Assembly (NCBI GenBank): GCA_937928035.1 | Contig: CALFWA010000217.1 | Span: 1 to 23,300, forward strand | Source of the DNA: an uncultured Caldilinea sp. | GTDB lineage: Bacteria > Chloroflexota > Anaerolineae > Caldilineales > Caldilineaceae | Direction of reading: 5' to 3' | DNA: 23,300 nucleotides | Part shown: piece after piece, positions 1 to 23,300 of the stretch | How positions within the stretch are numbered: position 1 is the first letter of the stretch | Layout: every line of letters starts with the position of its first letter | The notes under the pieces: generated by a model | What the model was told of the DNA's origin: nothing | What the model saw: the letters and a program-made list of their open reading frames with translations, nothing else | The model's database searches: none | Position numbers and translations under genes: made by a program

Positions 1-23
1 AGGGTGTAAGATTTTCTAAGCCG

Positions 24-2450
<2,427 letters not shown>

Positions 2451-2454
2451 CTTT

Positions 2455-2464
2455 CCACCTCCTT
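2455..2464 (-). promoter_or_regulatory. Strong Shine-Dalgarno fixing the ppsA start
   Basis: On the minus strand the sequence reads AAGGAGGTGG, almost the full complement of the 16S 3' end, four bases before ATG at 2450. This decides against the longer open reading frame that runs to 2672. Confidence 0.85.
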
Positions 2465-2502
2465 GTAGAAATGAAGCTGGAACGACTTCAGCGTCATCTT
2501 TC

Positions 2503-2508
2503 ACTATA
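2503..2508 (-). promoter_or_regulatory. Possible -10 box of ppsA
   Basis: The minus strand reads TATAGT about 53 bases upstream of the ppsA start. At 17-18 bases further up only a weak -35 (ATGAAG or GATGAA) is seen, so this is a tentative call. Confidence 0.35.
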
Positions 2509-2513
2509 GCACA

Positions 2514-2550
<37 letters not shown>

Positions 2551-2624
2551 CTATGCTGGTCAGATGGCGGGGAATTCATACAATCGGTCGCTCTGGAATG
2601 TCGCAAGCTCTCTCGATGTCGTGA

Positions 2625-2630
2625 TAAAAT
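2625..2630 (+). promoter_or_regulatory. Possible -10 box of the citrate synthase gene
   Basis: TAAAAT lies 82 bases before the gltA start, in a locally AT-rich patch of the 262-base divergent region. The best -35 at 18 bases (TCGCAA, 2601-2606) is poor. The call rests on the -10 and the position only. Confidence 0.3.
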
Positions 2631-2712
2631 GGAAAAAATTCCCATATCTCGTTTCAGTCCGCTGGTCCGCATACCGATAAATTCCGCTCAACCATCGAAG
2701 GAGTAGCGACCG

Positions 2713-4002
<1,290 letters not shown>

Positions 4003-4081
4003 AAACTATACTCAACCCGCCGACGTTTTTCCTTACAGTTGAACGCGAGAAAAACTTCCACTTTTGTGAGCTTCACCGGAT

Positions 4082-4112
4082 GGCAGAGTCGTCTTAAGGC
4101 GACGACTCTGCC
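4082..4112. terminator. Hairpin between converging gltA and GH42 genes
   Basis: A perfect 12-base inverted repeat (GGCAGAGTCGTC and GACGACTCTGCC) is separated by a 7-base loop. It sits 80 bases after the gltA stop and 10 bases after the GH42 stop on the other strand. No T-tract follows on either strand, so it would be a strong RNA 3'-end hairpin or a weak bidirectional terminator rather than a textbook intrinsic terminator. Confidence 0.6.
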
Positions 4113-4121
4113 GCCGGGCGA

Positions 4122-6200
<2,079 letters not shown>

Positions 6201-6299
6201 CTTGATCCTCCCAAACACTTTTTGCATAAATTCGCAGGCGCACCGAATCAAGGCTTCGGAAACTTCATTCACTCGCCAGCTATTTTTACAGAATCGCTC

Positions 6300-7208
<909 letters not shown>

Positions 7209-7214
7209 CGCTCG

Positions 7215-8060
<846 letters not shown>

Positions 8061-8227
8061 CCTCTGGACACAAGATGCACATTTTGTGGGCCTGGAAAAT
8101 GTGCAATATATCGCAAGACGCTGAACTTCCGCTCCTTTATTTGTAGCGCTCCCTCTCGCAGACGCAACGGATTCACCCCTGCGCGTAAAATTGCTTCCTG
8201 AGTTTCTCCCTGCGAAGGTTCAGTAAT

Positions 8228-8256
8228 TTGACAGTTGCACTCAATCGCCCTAAACT
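8228..8256 (+). promoter_or_regulatory. csoR-copZ-copA promoter
   Basis: A perfect -35 TTGACA (8228-8233) is followed after 17 bases by TAAACT (8251-8256, four of six matches). Predicted transcription start is around 8263, at the edge of the CsoR-type palindrome and about 50 bases before the csoR start. The rest of the 252-base divergent region holds no gene, and no convincing promoter for the minus-strand permease operon was seen. Confidence 0.6.
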
Positions 8257-8266
8257 AGATTTCGAC

Positions 8267-8286
8267 CCCTCCCCCTACGGGGAGGG
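8267..8286 (+). promoter_or_regulatory. CsoR-type operator (GC-rich palindrome)
   Basis: CCCTCCCC and GGGGAGGG form a perfect 8-base inverted repeat around CTAC. The core CCCCCTACGGGG resembles known CsoR operators, which are G/C runs around a short centre. It overlaps or directly follows the predicted transcription start, so apo-CsoR binding would block the operon and Cu(I) would release it. Function is inferred from position and pattern. Confidence 0.7.
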
Positions 8287-8312
8287 AAGCGCAGACATGG
8301 AGTCTACAGAGA

Positions 8313-8594
<282 letters not shown>

Positions 8595-8618
8595 AGTCAA
8601 TCTTTTTGTAATAAGCAA

Positions 8619-11482
<2,864 letters not shown>

Positions 11483-11538
11483 CTTCAGAGAACGGGGGAA
11501 CCGGGCAATGCGGTTTCGGCGTCTTACTTTCACTGTGA

Positions 11539-11544
11539 TATACT
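11539..11544 (+). promoter_or_regulatory. Possible -10 box of the lipoprotein gene
   Basis: TATACT preceded by TGTGA lies 91 bases before the lipoprotein ATG, in the 153-base gap after copA. No good -35 is present at 17-19 bases. No terminator hairpin with a T-tract was seen after copA. Confidence 0.3.
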
Positions 11545-11635
11545 CAAATGTTGACGGTGCGACAGGCTAAACAAGCGCTGTTCAAGCGTTCGTGCATGTC
11601 TGAATGCACAAAAAGAGATACACGGAGACGGAAAG

Positions 11636-12640
<1,005 letters not shown>

Positions 12641-12675
12641 CCGCCGGCCCAAAGCCTCGGGCATGGTGACCTCTC

Positions 12676-13962
<1,287 letters not shown>

Positions 13963-13975
13963 CGGGCGGAACGCC

Positions 13976-16420
<2,445 letters not shown>

Positions 16421-16473
16421 ACTTAATCCTGGTCGGAGAAATCGACGGGGTCTGGCGGCCTTCTGCATTCAAA

Positions 16474-16502
16474 TTGACATAGCACTACGTTTCGTATAGC
16501 AT
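16474..16502 (+). promoter_or_regulatory. Promoter of the HxlR-family regulator
   Basis: A perfect TTGACA (16474-16479) is followed by 17 bases and TAGCAT (16497-16502); TATAGC at 15-base spacing is the alternative. The spacer holds an imperfect dyad, CTACG-TTT-CGTATAG, which could be a binding site for the regulator itself. The promoter covers the ATG at 16501, so translation must begin further downstream. Confidence 0.5.
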
Positions 16503-16542
16503 GAATGGAAGGCAAGGAAGCTCGCCGCAACAGATAAAGAGA

Positions 16543-16896
16543 ATGCTTATGCCACTTTCTGAACCAAGGCAGGATGCGCTCGAACTGCCGCTCTGCCCGA
16601 TCGAGCCGGCTGCTCACATCATCGGGCAGAAATGGACGCTGCAAATTGTCTATTTTCTATTGAACAACCCCTCCATGCGATTTTGTGAGCTTCAGGACAG
16701 ATTAGGGGGCGTCAATCCCAGTACACTGAGCAGTAGGCTGAAAATGCTCGAAGAGGAGGGCATCGTGCGCCGAGAGCAAATCAGCGCCATCCCGCCGCAC
16801 GTCGAGTATAGCCTTACGGCGATGGGGCGCGACCTGGAGAGCGTCATTCGCGAAGTGACGCGTTGGAGCAACGCCTGGCTGTGTCGGCGTTCTTGA
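16543..16896 (+). CDS. HxlR-family winged-helix transcriptional regulator
   Basis: A 117-residue DNA-binding protein. The family pattern is complete: CPIEPAAHIIGQKWTLQIVYFLL, then RFCELQDRL, NPSTLSSRLKMLEEEGIVRRE (recognition helix and wing) and VEYSLTAMGRDLESVIREVTRW. Cys33-equivalent near the N-terminus (LPLCPIEP) is the conserved family cysteine that in some members senses aldehydes, quinones or disulfide stress. The frame is open from 16501, but that ATG falls in a good promoter, so starts at 16543 or 16549 are preferred, with AAAGAG just upstream. It is followed after 47 bases by a glyoxalase II-like gene, a plausible target. The inducer is unknown. Confidence 0.88.
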   Translation: MLMPLSEPRQDALELPLCPIEPAAHIIGQKWTLQIVYFLLNNPSMRFCELQDRLGGVNPSTLSSRLKMLEEEGIVRREQISAIPPHVEYSLTAMGRDLESVIREVTRWSNAWLCRRS

Positions 16897-16904
16897 TCGA
16901 GTTG

Positions 16905-16921
16905 GACGCCTGAAAGGCGTC
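16905..16921. terminator. Small hairpin between the HxlR and metallo-hydrolase genes
   Basis: GACGCC-TGAAA-GGCGTC forms a 6-base stem just after the regulator stop. A second weak dyad (AAGAA ... TTCTT) follows. There is no long T-tract, so partial termination or RNA processing is as likely as true termination. Confidence 0.35.
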
Positions 16922-16943
16922 GCAAGAAGATTGGATTCTTTTC

Positions 16944-17585
<642 letters not shown>

Positions 17586-17647
17586 CAATGAAAGCTGACA
17601 CAATGAACGCCGACCGTGCAGTTTACCGGAAAACGTCAAAAACGGTT

Positions 17648-17653
17648 TATAAT
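17648..17653 (+). promoter_or_regulatory. Perfect -10 box before the DUF2007 gene
   Basis: TATAAT lies only eight bases before ATG 17662. No -35 of quality is present at 16-19 bases. The expected transcription start (about 17659-17662) coincides with the start codon, so the mRNA would be leaderless or the real start is lower down (GTG 17755). A promoter here would drive the DUF2007-ccm cluster. Confidence 0.5.
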
Positions 17654-17661
17654 TTCTCACA

Positions 17662-18039
17662 ATGAGTGCATGGATCGATCGGCTGCCCGGCTTTTTCCGC
17701 CGGTCTGTTGAGAACAGGCCGACGGCGCATAACAAAACCGCCTCTGTCCGCGCCGTGACCACCACGGGGGGCGACTCCGTCAATAAGCTGGTGGTCGTAT
17801 GGGAGGCTGCGCACCTGATGGAGGCGCACGTGGTGAAGGGGCGGCTGGAAAGCGAAGGCATTCCCGCCCTCATTCGCGGAGAAGCGCTGGCCGCCATCTA
17901 TGGCCTAACCACCGGCCATCTGGCTGCTGCGAAGGTGCTGGTGCCTGCTCCTCTGGCCGAGAAAGCGCTGGCGCTCTTATCGTCGCAGGAAGAGGAAGAA
18001 GCTTCGCCGGAGGCATCCGGTCGCGCATCGGAGACGTAA
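17662..18039 (+). CDS. DUF2007-type putative signal-transducing protein
   Basis: A 125-residue small protein. Residues 41-110 match the DUF2007 pattern: NKLVVVWEAAHLMEAHVVKGRLESEGIPALI, then a gap and AAKVLVPAPLAEKALALL. The fold is ferredoxin-like (beta-alpha-beta-beta-alpha-beta) and related to the PII-like/ACT-like group; no biochemical role is established. The first 40 residues are basic, low in conservation and may not be translated if GTG at 17755 is used. The last 16 are Glu/Ser-rich. It lies 22 bases before ccmE and has no membrane helix. A link to cytochrome c maturation is inferred from position only. Confidence 0.75.
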   Translation: MSAWIDRLPGFFRRSVENRPTAHNKTASVRAVTTTGGDSVNKLVVVWEAAHLMEAHVVKGRLESEGIPALIRGEALAAIYGLTTGHLAAAKVLVPAPLAEKALALLSSQEEEEASPEASGRASET

Positions 18040-18060
18040 ATCTTCTTTAGGATAGCAGAA

Positions 18061-18546
18061 ATGGTGCAAAAGACGGATCCAATTGTCATCCCCGTTGAAC
18101 TAGGCGAACGAAATCGTTCTGGATTTCGATCAAAGTACATCGTCGGCGGGCTGCTTTTGTTGACCTTCGTCGGCTTTTTGGTCTTCCAAGTGTATCACGC
18201 CACCACCACGACCGGCGCCTATTACCTCACCGTCGGCGAGCTGTATGAACGCGTCCCACAAATTTACGGCGAGCGCGTGCGCGTGAGCGGCAATGTCGTC
18301 GAAGGCAGTGAGGACTGGAACCCTCAGGAAGTGACGTTGCGCTTCCAGATCACGGATGAAAGCCAGCAGGTGCTTTCCATCGTCTTCTACGGCCCCCGGC
18401 CCGACAACTTCACGCGCGCGGCGTCGGCGATCATTGAGGGCGAACTTCATCCCGACGGCACCTTTCAGGCGCAGACGCTGCTGTTGAAGTGTCCGAGCCG
18501 CTATGAAGAAGAGCCGGAGGAAGTCTTTGTCGAAGCGGTTCGGTGA
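18061..18546 (+). CDS. ccmE: Haem chaperone CcmE, cysteine (CxxxY) type
   Basis: Carries haem covalently on the outer face of the membrane to the cytochrome c ligase. The 161 residues show one N-terminal anchor (about 25-43) and an OB-fold beta barrel: YLTVGELYERVPQIYGERVRVSGNVVEGS and VLSIVFYGPRPDNF, then ASAIIEGELHPDGTFQAQTLLLKCPSRYEEE. The haem-binding site is Cys144-Pro-Ser-Arg-Tyr148. Classical CcmE has His-x-x-x-Tyr (HDENY); the Cys variant is known from archaea and some deltaproteobacteria, where CcmH tends to be absent. Identity comes from the fold pattern, the motif LxxKCPSRY and the downstream ccmABCD order. The ATG is preceded by AGGAT about eight bases upstream. Confidence 0.92.
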   Translation: MVQKTDPIVIPVELGERNRSGFRSKYIVGGLLLLTFVGFLVFQVYHATTTTGAYYLTVGELYERVPQIYGERVRVSGNVVEGSEDWNPQEVTLRFQITDESQQVLSIVFYGPRPDNFTRAASAIIEGELHPDGTFQAQTLLLKCPSRYEEEPEEVFVEAVR

Positions 18547-18597
18547 AATTCAGACGTCTTTTGCTCTTCGTTGCAGCTTTGCGTTGACGCTATCCTT

Positions 18598-18603
18598 AAG
18601 GAG
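18598..18603 (+). promoter_or_regulatory. Shine-Dalgarno supporting a TTG start of ccmA
   Basis: AAGGAG is followed by five bases and TTG at 18609. The alternative ATG at 18636 has only GGGATAACGAG upstream, so TTG is the better supported start. Confidence 0.6.
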
Positions 18604-18608
18604 CCGCC

Positions 18609-19346
18609 TTGCGCCCACGGAGCAGGGATAACGAGATGAGCGAGGGTGGGCTGATCGTCGCCCGCAACATTGTCAAGCGCTACGGGCGCAAGCGCGTGCT
18701 CAACGGCGTTGAAATGTGTGTGCCGCAAGGTCAGGTGATGGCGCTGCTGGGCTCCAACGGCGCGGGCAAATCGACGCTGTTGCGCATTATCTCCGGCCTG
18801 ACCAAGCCCGACCGAGGGGAAGTCTTGCTCGGCGGCATCTCCACGCATAAAGCAGGCCACGAGATTCGCCGCTACATCGGGCTTGTGGCGCACGCCCCGC
18901 TCCTCTATGACAACCTGAGCGCGTGGGACAACCTGCATTTTTTTGCGCGCCTCTATGACATCCAACAGCCCGCCGACCGCATCGAGGCGGTGCTGCGCGC
19001 CGTGGACCTGTGGACGCGGCGGCACGATCCGGTGCGCACCTACAGCCGAGGCATGACCCAACGGCTCGCCATCGGGCGCGCCATTCTGCACGACCCGCCT
19101 GTGTTGCTGCTCGACGAGCCGGACACCGGCCTCGATCCGAACAGCGCCGAAACATTGGCGCAGCTCATCCGCATGTTGAGCTCTGGCAGGCGCGCGATCC
19201 TGTTGACGACGCACAACCTGGAGCGAGCCGTCGCATGGGCGGATTCGATCAGCCTGTTGGCCGATGGTAAAATCATGTGGTCGGCTTCGACCGAAGGATT
19301 GACTCCGGAAAAGCTGCGACAGGCGATGACAGAGCTTGAGTTGTAG
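18609..19346 (+). CDS. ccmA: Haem exporter ATP-binding protein CcmA
   Basis: Cytoplasmic ATPase of the CcmABCD complex that releases haem-loaded CcmE. The 245-residue protein has Walker A GSNGAGKS (48-55), Q-loop region GLVAHAPLLYDNLSAWDNL (about 91-109), the CcmA-typical signature YSRGMTQRLAIGRA (145-158) in place of LSGGQ, Walker B LLLDEPDTGLD (166-176) and switch His in LLTTHNLE. The TTG at 18609 is chosen from its ribosome site; starting at ATG 18636 removes nine residues and no domain. The next gene, ccmB, begins 17 bases after the stop. General ABC ATPases of the same subfamily look alike; the ccmB/ccmC neighbours make the call firm. Confidence 0.92.
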   Translation: MRPRSRDNEMSEGGLIVARNIVKRYGRKRVLNGVEMCVPQGQVMALLGSNGAGKSTLLRIISGLTKPDRGEVLLGGISTHKAGHEIRRYIGLVAHAPLLYDNLSAWDNLHFFARLYDIQQPADRIEAVLRAVDLWTRRHDPVRTYSRGMTQRLAIGRAILHDPPVLLLDEPDTGLDPNSAETLAQLIRMLSSGRRAILLTTHNLERAVAWADSISLLADGKIMWSASTEGLTPEKLRQAMTELEL

Positions 19347-19363
19347 ACAGGTTGCGTCTAACC

Positions 19364-20137
19364 ATGAGGAAAAAGACGCTTTCCGCCGAGCCACCGCCGT
19401 TGCATTCGGCTCAAATCGATCTTGCTGCGCATCCAATTGCGATGCGGCTGAATGGAGGCGTCTTCGCTTATTTGGGCAAGGTCGCCGCCGTCTTGCTCAA
19501 GGATGTGCGTGCAGAGCTGCGTGGTCGCGAAATTTTCAGCACCATGACCGCGTTCAGTGTGCTGGCGGTGCTGATCTTCGGCATGGCGTTCGATCTGCGC
19601 GTGCCGCGCGCGGAGATGATTGCGCCGGGCGTGCTGTGGGTGGTGGTGCTTTTCACCGGCGTGCTGGGGCTGAATCGCAGCTTCGGCGCCGAGGTGGATC
19701 GCGGCACATTGCCTTCGTTGCTGCTGGCGCCCGTCGACCGCAGCGCCATCTATTTCGGCAAAATGCTCGCAAACCTGCTCTTCACGCTGGCGACCGCCCT
19801 GGTGATCCTGGCGGTGATGTTTTTCGTCTTCGACCTGAACCTCTTTCAGCCCTACAACCTGGCGGCGATGTTGTTGGGGGTGATCGGCTATGTGGGCGTC
19901 GGCACGTTGTTTGCCGCCCTGACGGCCAACAGCCGCGCACGAGAGACCCTGTTGCCTATCTTGCTGTTGCCTGTGATGGTCCCCGTCTTCGTGTCCGGCG
20001 TGGCGCTCACCGCCAGTGTGCTGGACGGCAAGGCGTGGGAAGATTTGAGCCAGTGGTTTGGCATCCTGACGGCTTTCGACGCCATCTTCATCGTCGTCGC
20101 TTATTTGCTTTTCGATCTGGTCTGGGAAGATGGGTGA
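19364..20137 (+). CDS. ccmB: Haem exporter permease CcmB
   Basis: Membrane subunit partnering CcmA. The 257-residue protein has a long, poorly conserved cytoplasmic N-terminus (about 35 residues) then six predicted helices. CcmB features are seen: LLKDVRAELRGREIFSTM near residue 45, FGMAFDLRVPRAEMIAPGVLWV, the loop LNRSFGAEVDRGTLPSLLLAPVDR and a helix-rich C-terminus with LLPILLLPVMVPVF. ATG at 19364 is chosen; an in-frame TTG at 19352 would add four residues. The last eight bases overlap an ATG (20130) in the ccmC frame. Confidence 0.92.
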   Translation: MRKKTLSAEPPPLHSAQIDLAAHPIAMRLNGGVFAYLGKVAAVLLKDVRAELRGREIFSTMTAFSVLAVLIFGMAFDLRVPRAEMIAPGVLWVVVLFTGVLGLNRSFGAEVDRGTLPSLLLAPVDRSAIYFGKMLANLLFTLATALVILAVMFFVFDLNLFQPYNLAAMLLGVIGYVGVGTLFAALTANSRARETLLPILLLPVMVPVFVSGVALTASVLDGKAWEDLSQWFGILTAFDAIFIVVAYLLFDLVWEDG

Positions 20138-20174
20138 TGCAGCGCAAGCGCTCGCTGCTCGCTCTGTATGTCAG

Positions 20175-20182
20175 AAAGGAGG
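20175..20182 (+). promoter_or_regulatory. Shine-Dalgarno supporting a GTG start of ccmC
   Basis: AAAGGAGG stands four bases before GTG at 20187. It is the strongest ribosome site in the ccm cluster and favours GTG over the upstream ATG at 20130, which overlaps ccmB. Confidence 0.55.
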
Positions 20183-20186
20183 CATT

Positions 20187-20930
<744 letters not shown>

Positions 20931-20933
20931 GCT

Positions 20934-21080
20934 ATGTTTTACCTGATGATGGGTTTTGCAGCGGTCTGGCTGCTTGTCACGCTCTATCTTGTCTATCTCG
21001 GCGTGCGCCAACGCCAGCTCGATGCAGAAATGCGCGCGCTGCGCGAGGAGCTTGAAACCGCCAATCGCAAACGAACGTAA
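20934..21080 (+). CDS. ccmD: Small haem-export protein CcmD
   Basis: A 48-residue protein with one membrane helix (MFYLMMGFAAVWLLVTLYLVYL, first 20 or so residues) followed by a basic amphipathic tail (VRQRQLDAEMRALREELETANRKRT). CcmD binds CcmC and CcmE and is required for holo-CcmE release. The FYL-AW-YL-RQRQL layout and the place directly after ccmC, three bases past its stop, make the assignment likely despite the short length. It ends the ccmEABCD run. Confidence 0.82.
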   Translation: MFYLMMGFAAVWLLVTLYLVYLGVRQRQLDAEMRALREELETANRKRT

Positions 21081-21152
21081 TGTAACTTAGCGGCTACGTG
21101 CGCATCTAAATGGGTGAGATGTCTCGCGACGAGGCGTCTTTACAGATCGGGT

Positions 21153-21168
21153 AGAGCATCGTTGCTCT
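21153..21168. other. Small hairpin in the ccmD-ccdA gap
   Basis: AGAGCA-TCGT-TGCTCT is a perfect 6-base stem in the 224-base gap 21081-21304. No T-tract follows. The gap is rich in stop codons in the ccdA frame, so no missing N-terminus is hidden in it. A TTGACT at 21190 is the best -35-like string, without a convincing -10. Confidence 0.35.
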
Positions 21169-21304
21169 GGGTAAAGCAGGGTTTATCGTTTGACTTCGCC
21201 CTGCTCGGTGAAAATGCAGGGAACTGCGTCGCTTCCGAAGACAATGAAAGGCCGGAGCCGGGAAAGCGCAAGGTTCATACGAGAATACGCAAGGTGCAAG
21301 CAGT

Positions 21305-22249
<945 letters not shown>

Positions 22250-22507
22250 ATGAAGATGCGAGTTATCTTATACAGCAAACCCGACTGTCCGTTGTGCGAT
22301 GAACTGAAGGAAGATCTGCGCACATTTCAGCAAGACCTGCGTTTTGAGCTGGTCGAGCGCAACATTTTAGAACATCCGGATGACTTTGCACACTATCGCT
22401 ATTGGGTCCCGGTGCTGGAGATCGAGGGAGGCCCGTTACTCTATCCACCGCACGATCCAGGCGTTGTGTGGCAGGCGCTCTCCGCTGCCTCCAGGCGAAA
22501 GACATGA
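22250..22507 (+). CDS. Glutaredoxin-like small thiol protein (CPLC)
   Basis: An 85-residue cytoplasmic protein with a minimal thioredoxin fold: beta strand MRVILYSKPDCPLC (Cys13, Cys16), helix DELKEDLRTFQQDL, strand RFELVERNI, a cis-proline region YWVPVLEI (Val-Pro as in all thioredoxin folds), then VWQALSAAS. It belongs to the glutaredoxin-like DUF836 group. The start codon follows the ccdA stop with no gap, and its stop overlaps the next start as ATGA, so production is coupled to both. A role as electron donor to the CcdA-like protein is inferred from the position and active site. No export signal is present. Confidence 0.88.
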   Translation: MKMRVILYSKPDCPLCDELKEDLRTFQQDLRFELVERNILEHPDDFAHYRYWVPVLEIEGGPLLYPPHDPGVVWQALSAASRRKT

Positions 22508-23220
22508 CGATTGAACCCAGAACCGACCGGAGACCCGGCGCGGGCGAGCCAAAGCTAACCCGCTACGCCAACGATCTGATCATCGGCGTGGCGCGTCACT
22601 GGTTGGCCATCTTCAATGCGGTGTGGGCCGTCTATCTCTTCACGCCCTTCCTCGCTCCGATTTTCATGCAGATCGGTTGGACGGGGGCGGCCGGCGTCAT
22701 CTACGCCATCTACTCGATGCTCTGCCATCAGCTTCCCGATCACAGCTACTTTCTCTTCGGCCCGACGCTGATTCCGCAGGCGCCGGAACTGATTGCAGGC
22801 GGCATGCCGATCACCGACTCGTTGTTGATCGAACGCTCGTTTATCGGCAGCCCTGAGGTGGGCTGGAAGGTGGCGCTCTGCCAGCGCGACGTCGCCATTT
22901 ACTCCGGCGTGCTCCTCGCCGGCCTGAGCTATGCCTTTTTGCGGCGAAACGCCCGCCCTCTGCCCTTCAAACTCTTCGTGTTGCTGGCGCTGCCGATTGC
23001 GATCGACGGCGGCACGCAACTGTTCGGCTTGCGCGAGAGCAACTGGCTCCTGCGCACGCTCACCGGCGCCCTCTTCGGCGCTGCAGCGGTCTATCTGGCC
23101 TATCCTTACGTGCAAGACGCCATGCAGGAAGTGCTGGAGACGGAGCTGCTGCGCCGCGCAAGTTTCCGCGTGCCCGCCGCCGCAAGCGGAGCCGGACAGC
23201 CGCCGGACACCCATCCATAG
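22504..23220 (+). CDS. DUF2085 membrane protein
   Basis: A 238-residue integral membrane protein of unknown function. Predicted helices fall near 25-55, 60-75, 128-147, 157-167 and 185-200. DUF2085 marks are present: SMLCHQLPDHSYFLFG (Cys74), LCQRDVAIYSGVLL (Cys126) and IAIDGGTQLFGLRESNWLLRTLTGALFG near 166-192. Cys74 and Cys126 are the only cysteines, about 50 residues apart, which is wider than in the shorter family members where CHQ and C-x-R-C-x-G are close. The ATG at 22504 overlaps the stop of the glutaredoxin-like gene (ATGA), so the longer open frame from 22402 is not used. Co-translation with two thiol proteins suggests a redox or metal-handling role; this is inference. Confidence 0.85.
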   Translation: MTIEPRTDRRPGAGEPKLTRYANDLIIGVARHWLAIFNAVWAVYLFTPFLAPIFMQIGWTGAAGVIYAIYSMLCHQLPDHSYFLFGPTLIPQAPELIAGGMPITDSLLIERSFIGSPEVGWKVALCQRDVAIYSGVLLAGLSYAFLRRNARPLPFKLFVLLALPIAIDGGTQLFGLRESNWLLRTLTGALFGAAAVYLAYPYVQDAMQEVLETELLRRASFRVPAAASGAGQPPDTHP

Positions 23221-23242
23221 ATCGTTTCAACTCCTTCAAGAT

Positions 23243-23271
23243 TCGACAAACTCGGCCGCAGGATTTATACT
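23243..23271 (+). promoter_or_regulatory. Promoter for the gene beyond the window
   Basis: TCGACA (23243-23248, five of six -35 matches) is spaced 17 bases from TATACT (23266-23271, five of six -10 matches). It directs transcription to the right, out of the window. No coding start follows in the last 29 bases. Confidence 0.55.
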
Positions 23272-23300
23272 ATAAGCTTGTTAATTCGTGGCCCGGTTTG

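Noticed and set aside
20130..20186. ATG 20130 as the ccmC start
   Set aside because: It overlaps ccmB and has a weak ribosome site, while AAAGGAGG lies directly before GTG 20187. It remains a possible alternative.
21081..21304. Missing N-terminal SPC helix of the CcdA-like protein in the upstream gap
   Set aside because: The ccdA frame has several stops here, and I saw no SPC-type helix in the other plus-strand frames, so a simple frameshift does not explain the altered order.
22402..22503. Longer N-terminus for the DUF2085 protein
   Set aside because: It would overlap the glutaredoxin-like gene by more than 100 bases and adds an Arg/Gly-rich stretch without helix or motif. The ATGA overlap at 22504 is the better start.

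Overview
The window is a dense, GC-rich bacterial chromosome segment with 21 protein genes and no rRNA, tRNA, CRISPR array or recognisable insertion sequence. The gene set suggests a filamentous Chloroflexota of the Caldilinea/Anaerolineae type. This is inferred from the combination of a CUT1 sugar permease pair with GH42, a Thr-Pro-rich SH3 lipoprotein, a GT39/ArnT-like glycosyltransferase with C-terminal beta domains, a System I cytochrome c cluster with a cysteine-type CcmE, and DUF2085; no marker gene is present to prove it. No gene-free stretch exceeds 300 bases. The largest gaps are 2451-2712 and 8061-8312, and both are promoter regions between divergent genes.

Layout. (1) 24-4002: PEP synthase (minus) and citrate synthase (plus), divergent around 262 bases. 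(2) 4082-4112: a hairpin between converging genes. (3) 4122-8060, minus strand: inner-membrane sugar ABC permeases (MalF-type, MalG-type), then a cytoplasmic GH42 beta-galactosidase; no binding protein or ATPase gene is present, and the MalF-type protein looks short at its N-terminus. (4) 8228-11482: a copper-export operon, csoR-copZ-copA, behind a promoter carrying a CsoR-type GC palindrome. (5) 11636-16420: a cell-surface set of SH3 lipoprotein, membrane-anchored clan-A glycosidase-like protein and polytopic glycosyltransferase. (6) 16543-17585: an HxlR regulator and a glyoxalase II-like metallo-hydrolase. (7) 17662-21080: a DUF2007 protein followed by cytochrome c maturation genes ccmE-A-B-C-D. 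(8) 21305-23220: a tightly coupled trio of a CcdA-like electron carrier, a glutaredoxin-like CPLC protein and a DUF2085 membrane protein.

How the genes work together. Blocks 7 and 8 form one functional theme. CcmABCDE load and carry haem, and CcdA normally moves reducing power across the membrane to keep apocytochrome CXXCH thiols reduced. The small CPLC protein could supply electrons from the cytoplasm. Copper export sits on the same chromosome segment and fits an organism that handles respiratory metals.

Most notable observation: the CcdA-like protein appears circularly permuted. The segment that normally begins CcdA (first membrane helix, SPC motif) lies at the extreme C-terminus, after all the other helices. 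The protein has only two cysteines, and these are the expected redox pair. CcmE also carries Cys-x-x-x-Tyr in place of the classical histidine haem site. No ccmF, ccmG or ccmH lies in the window.
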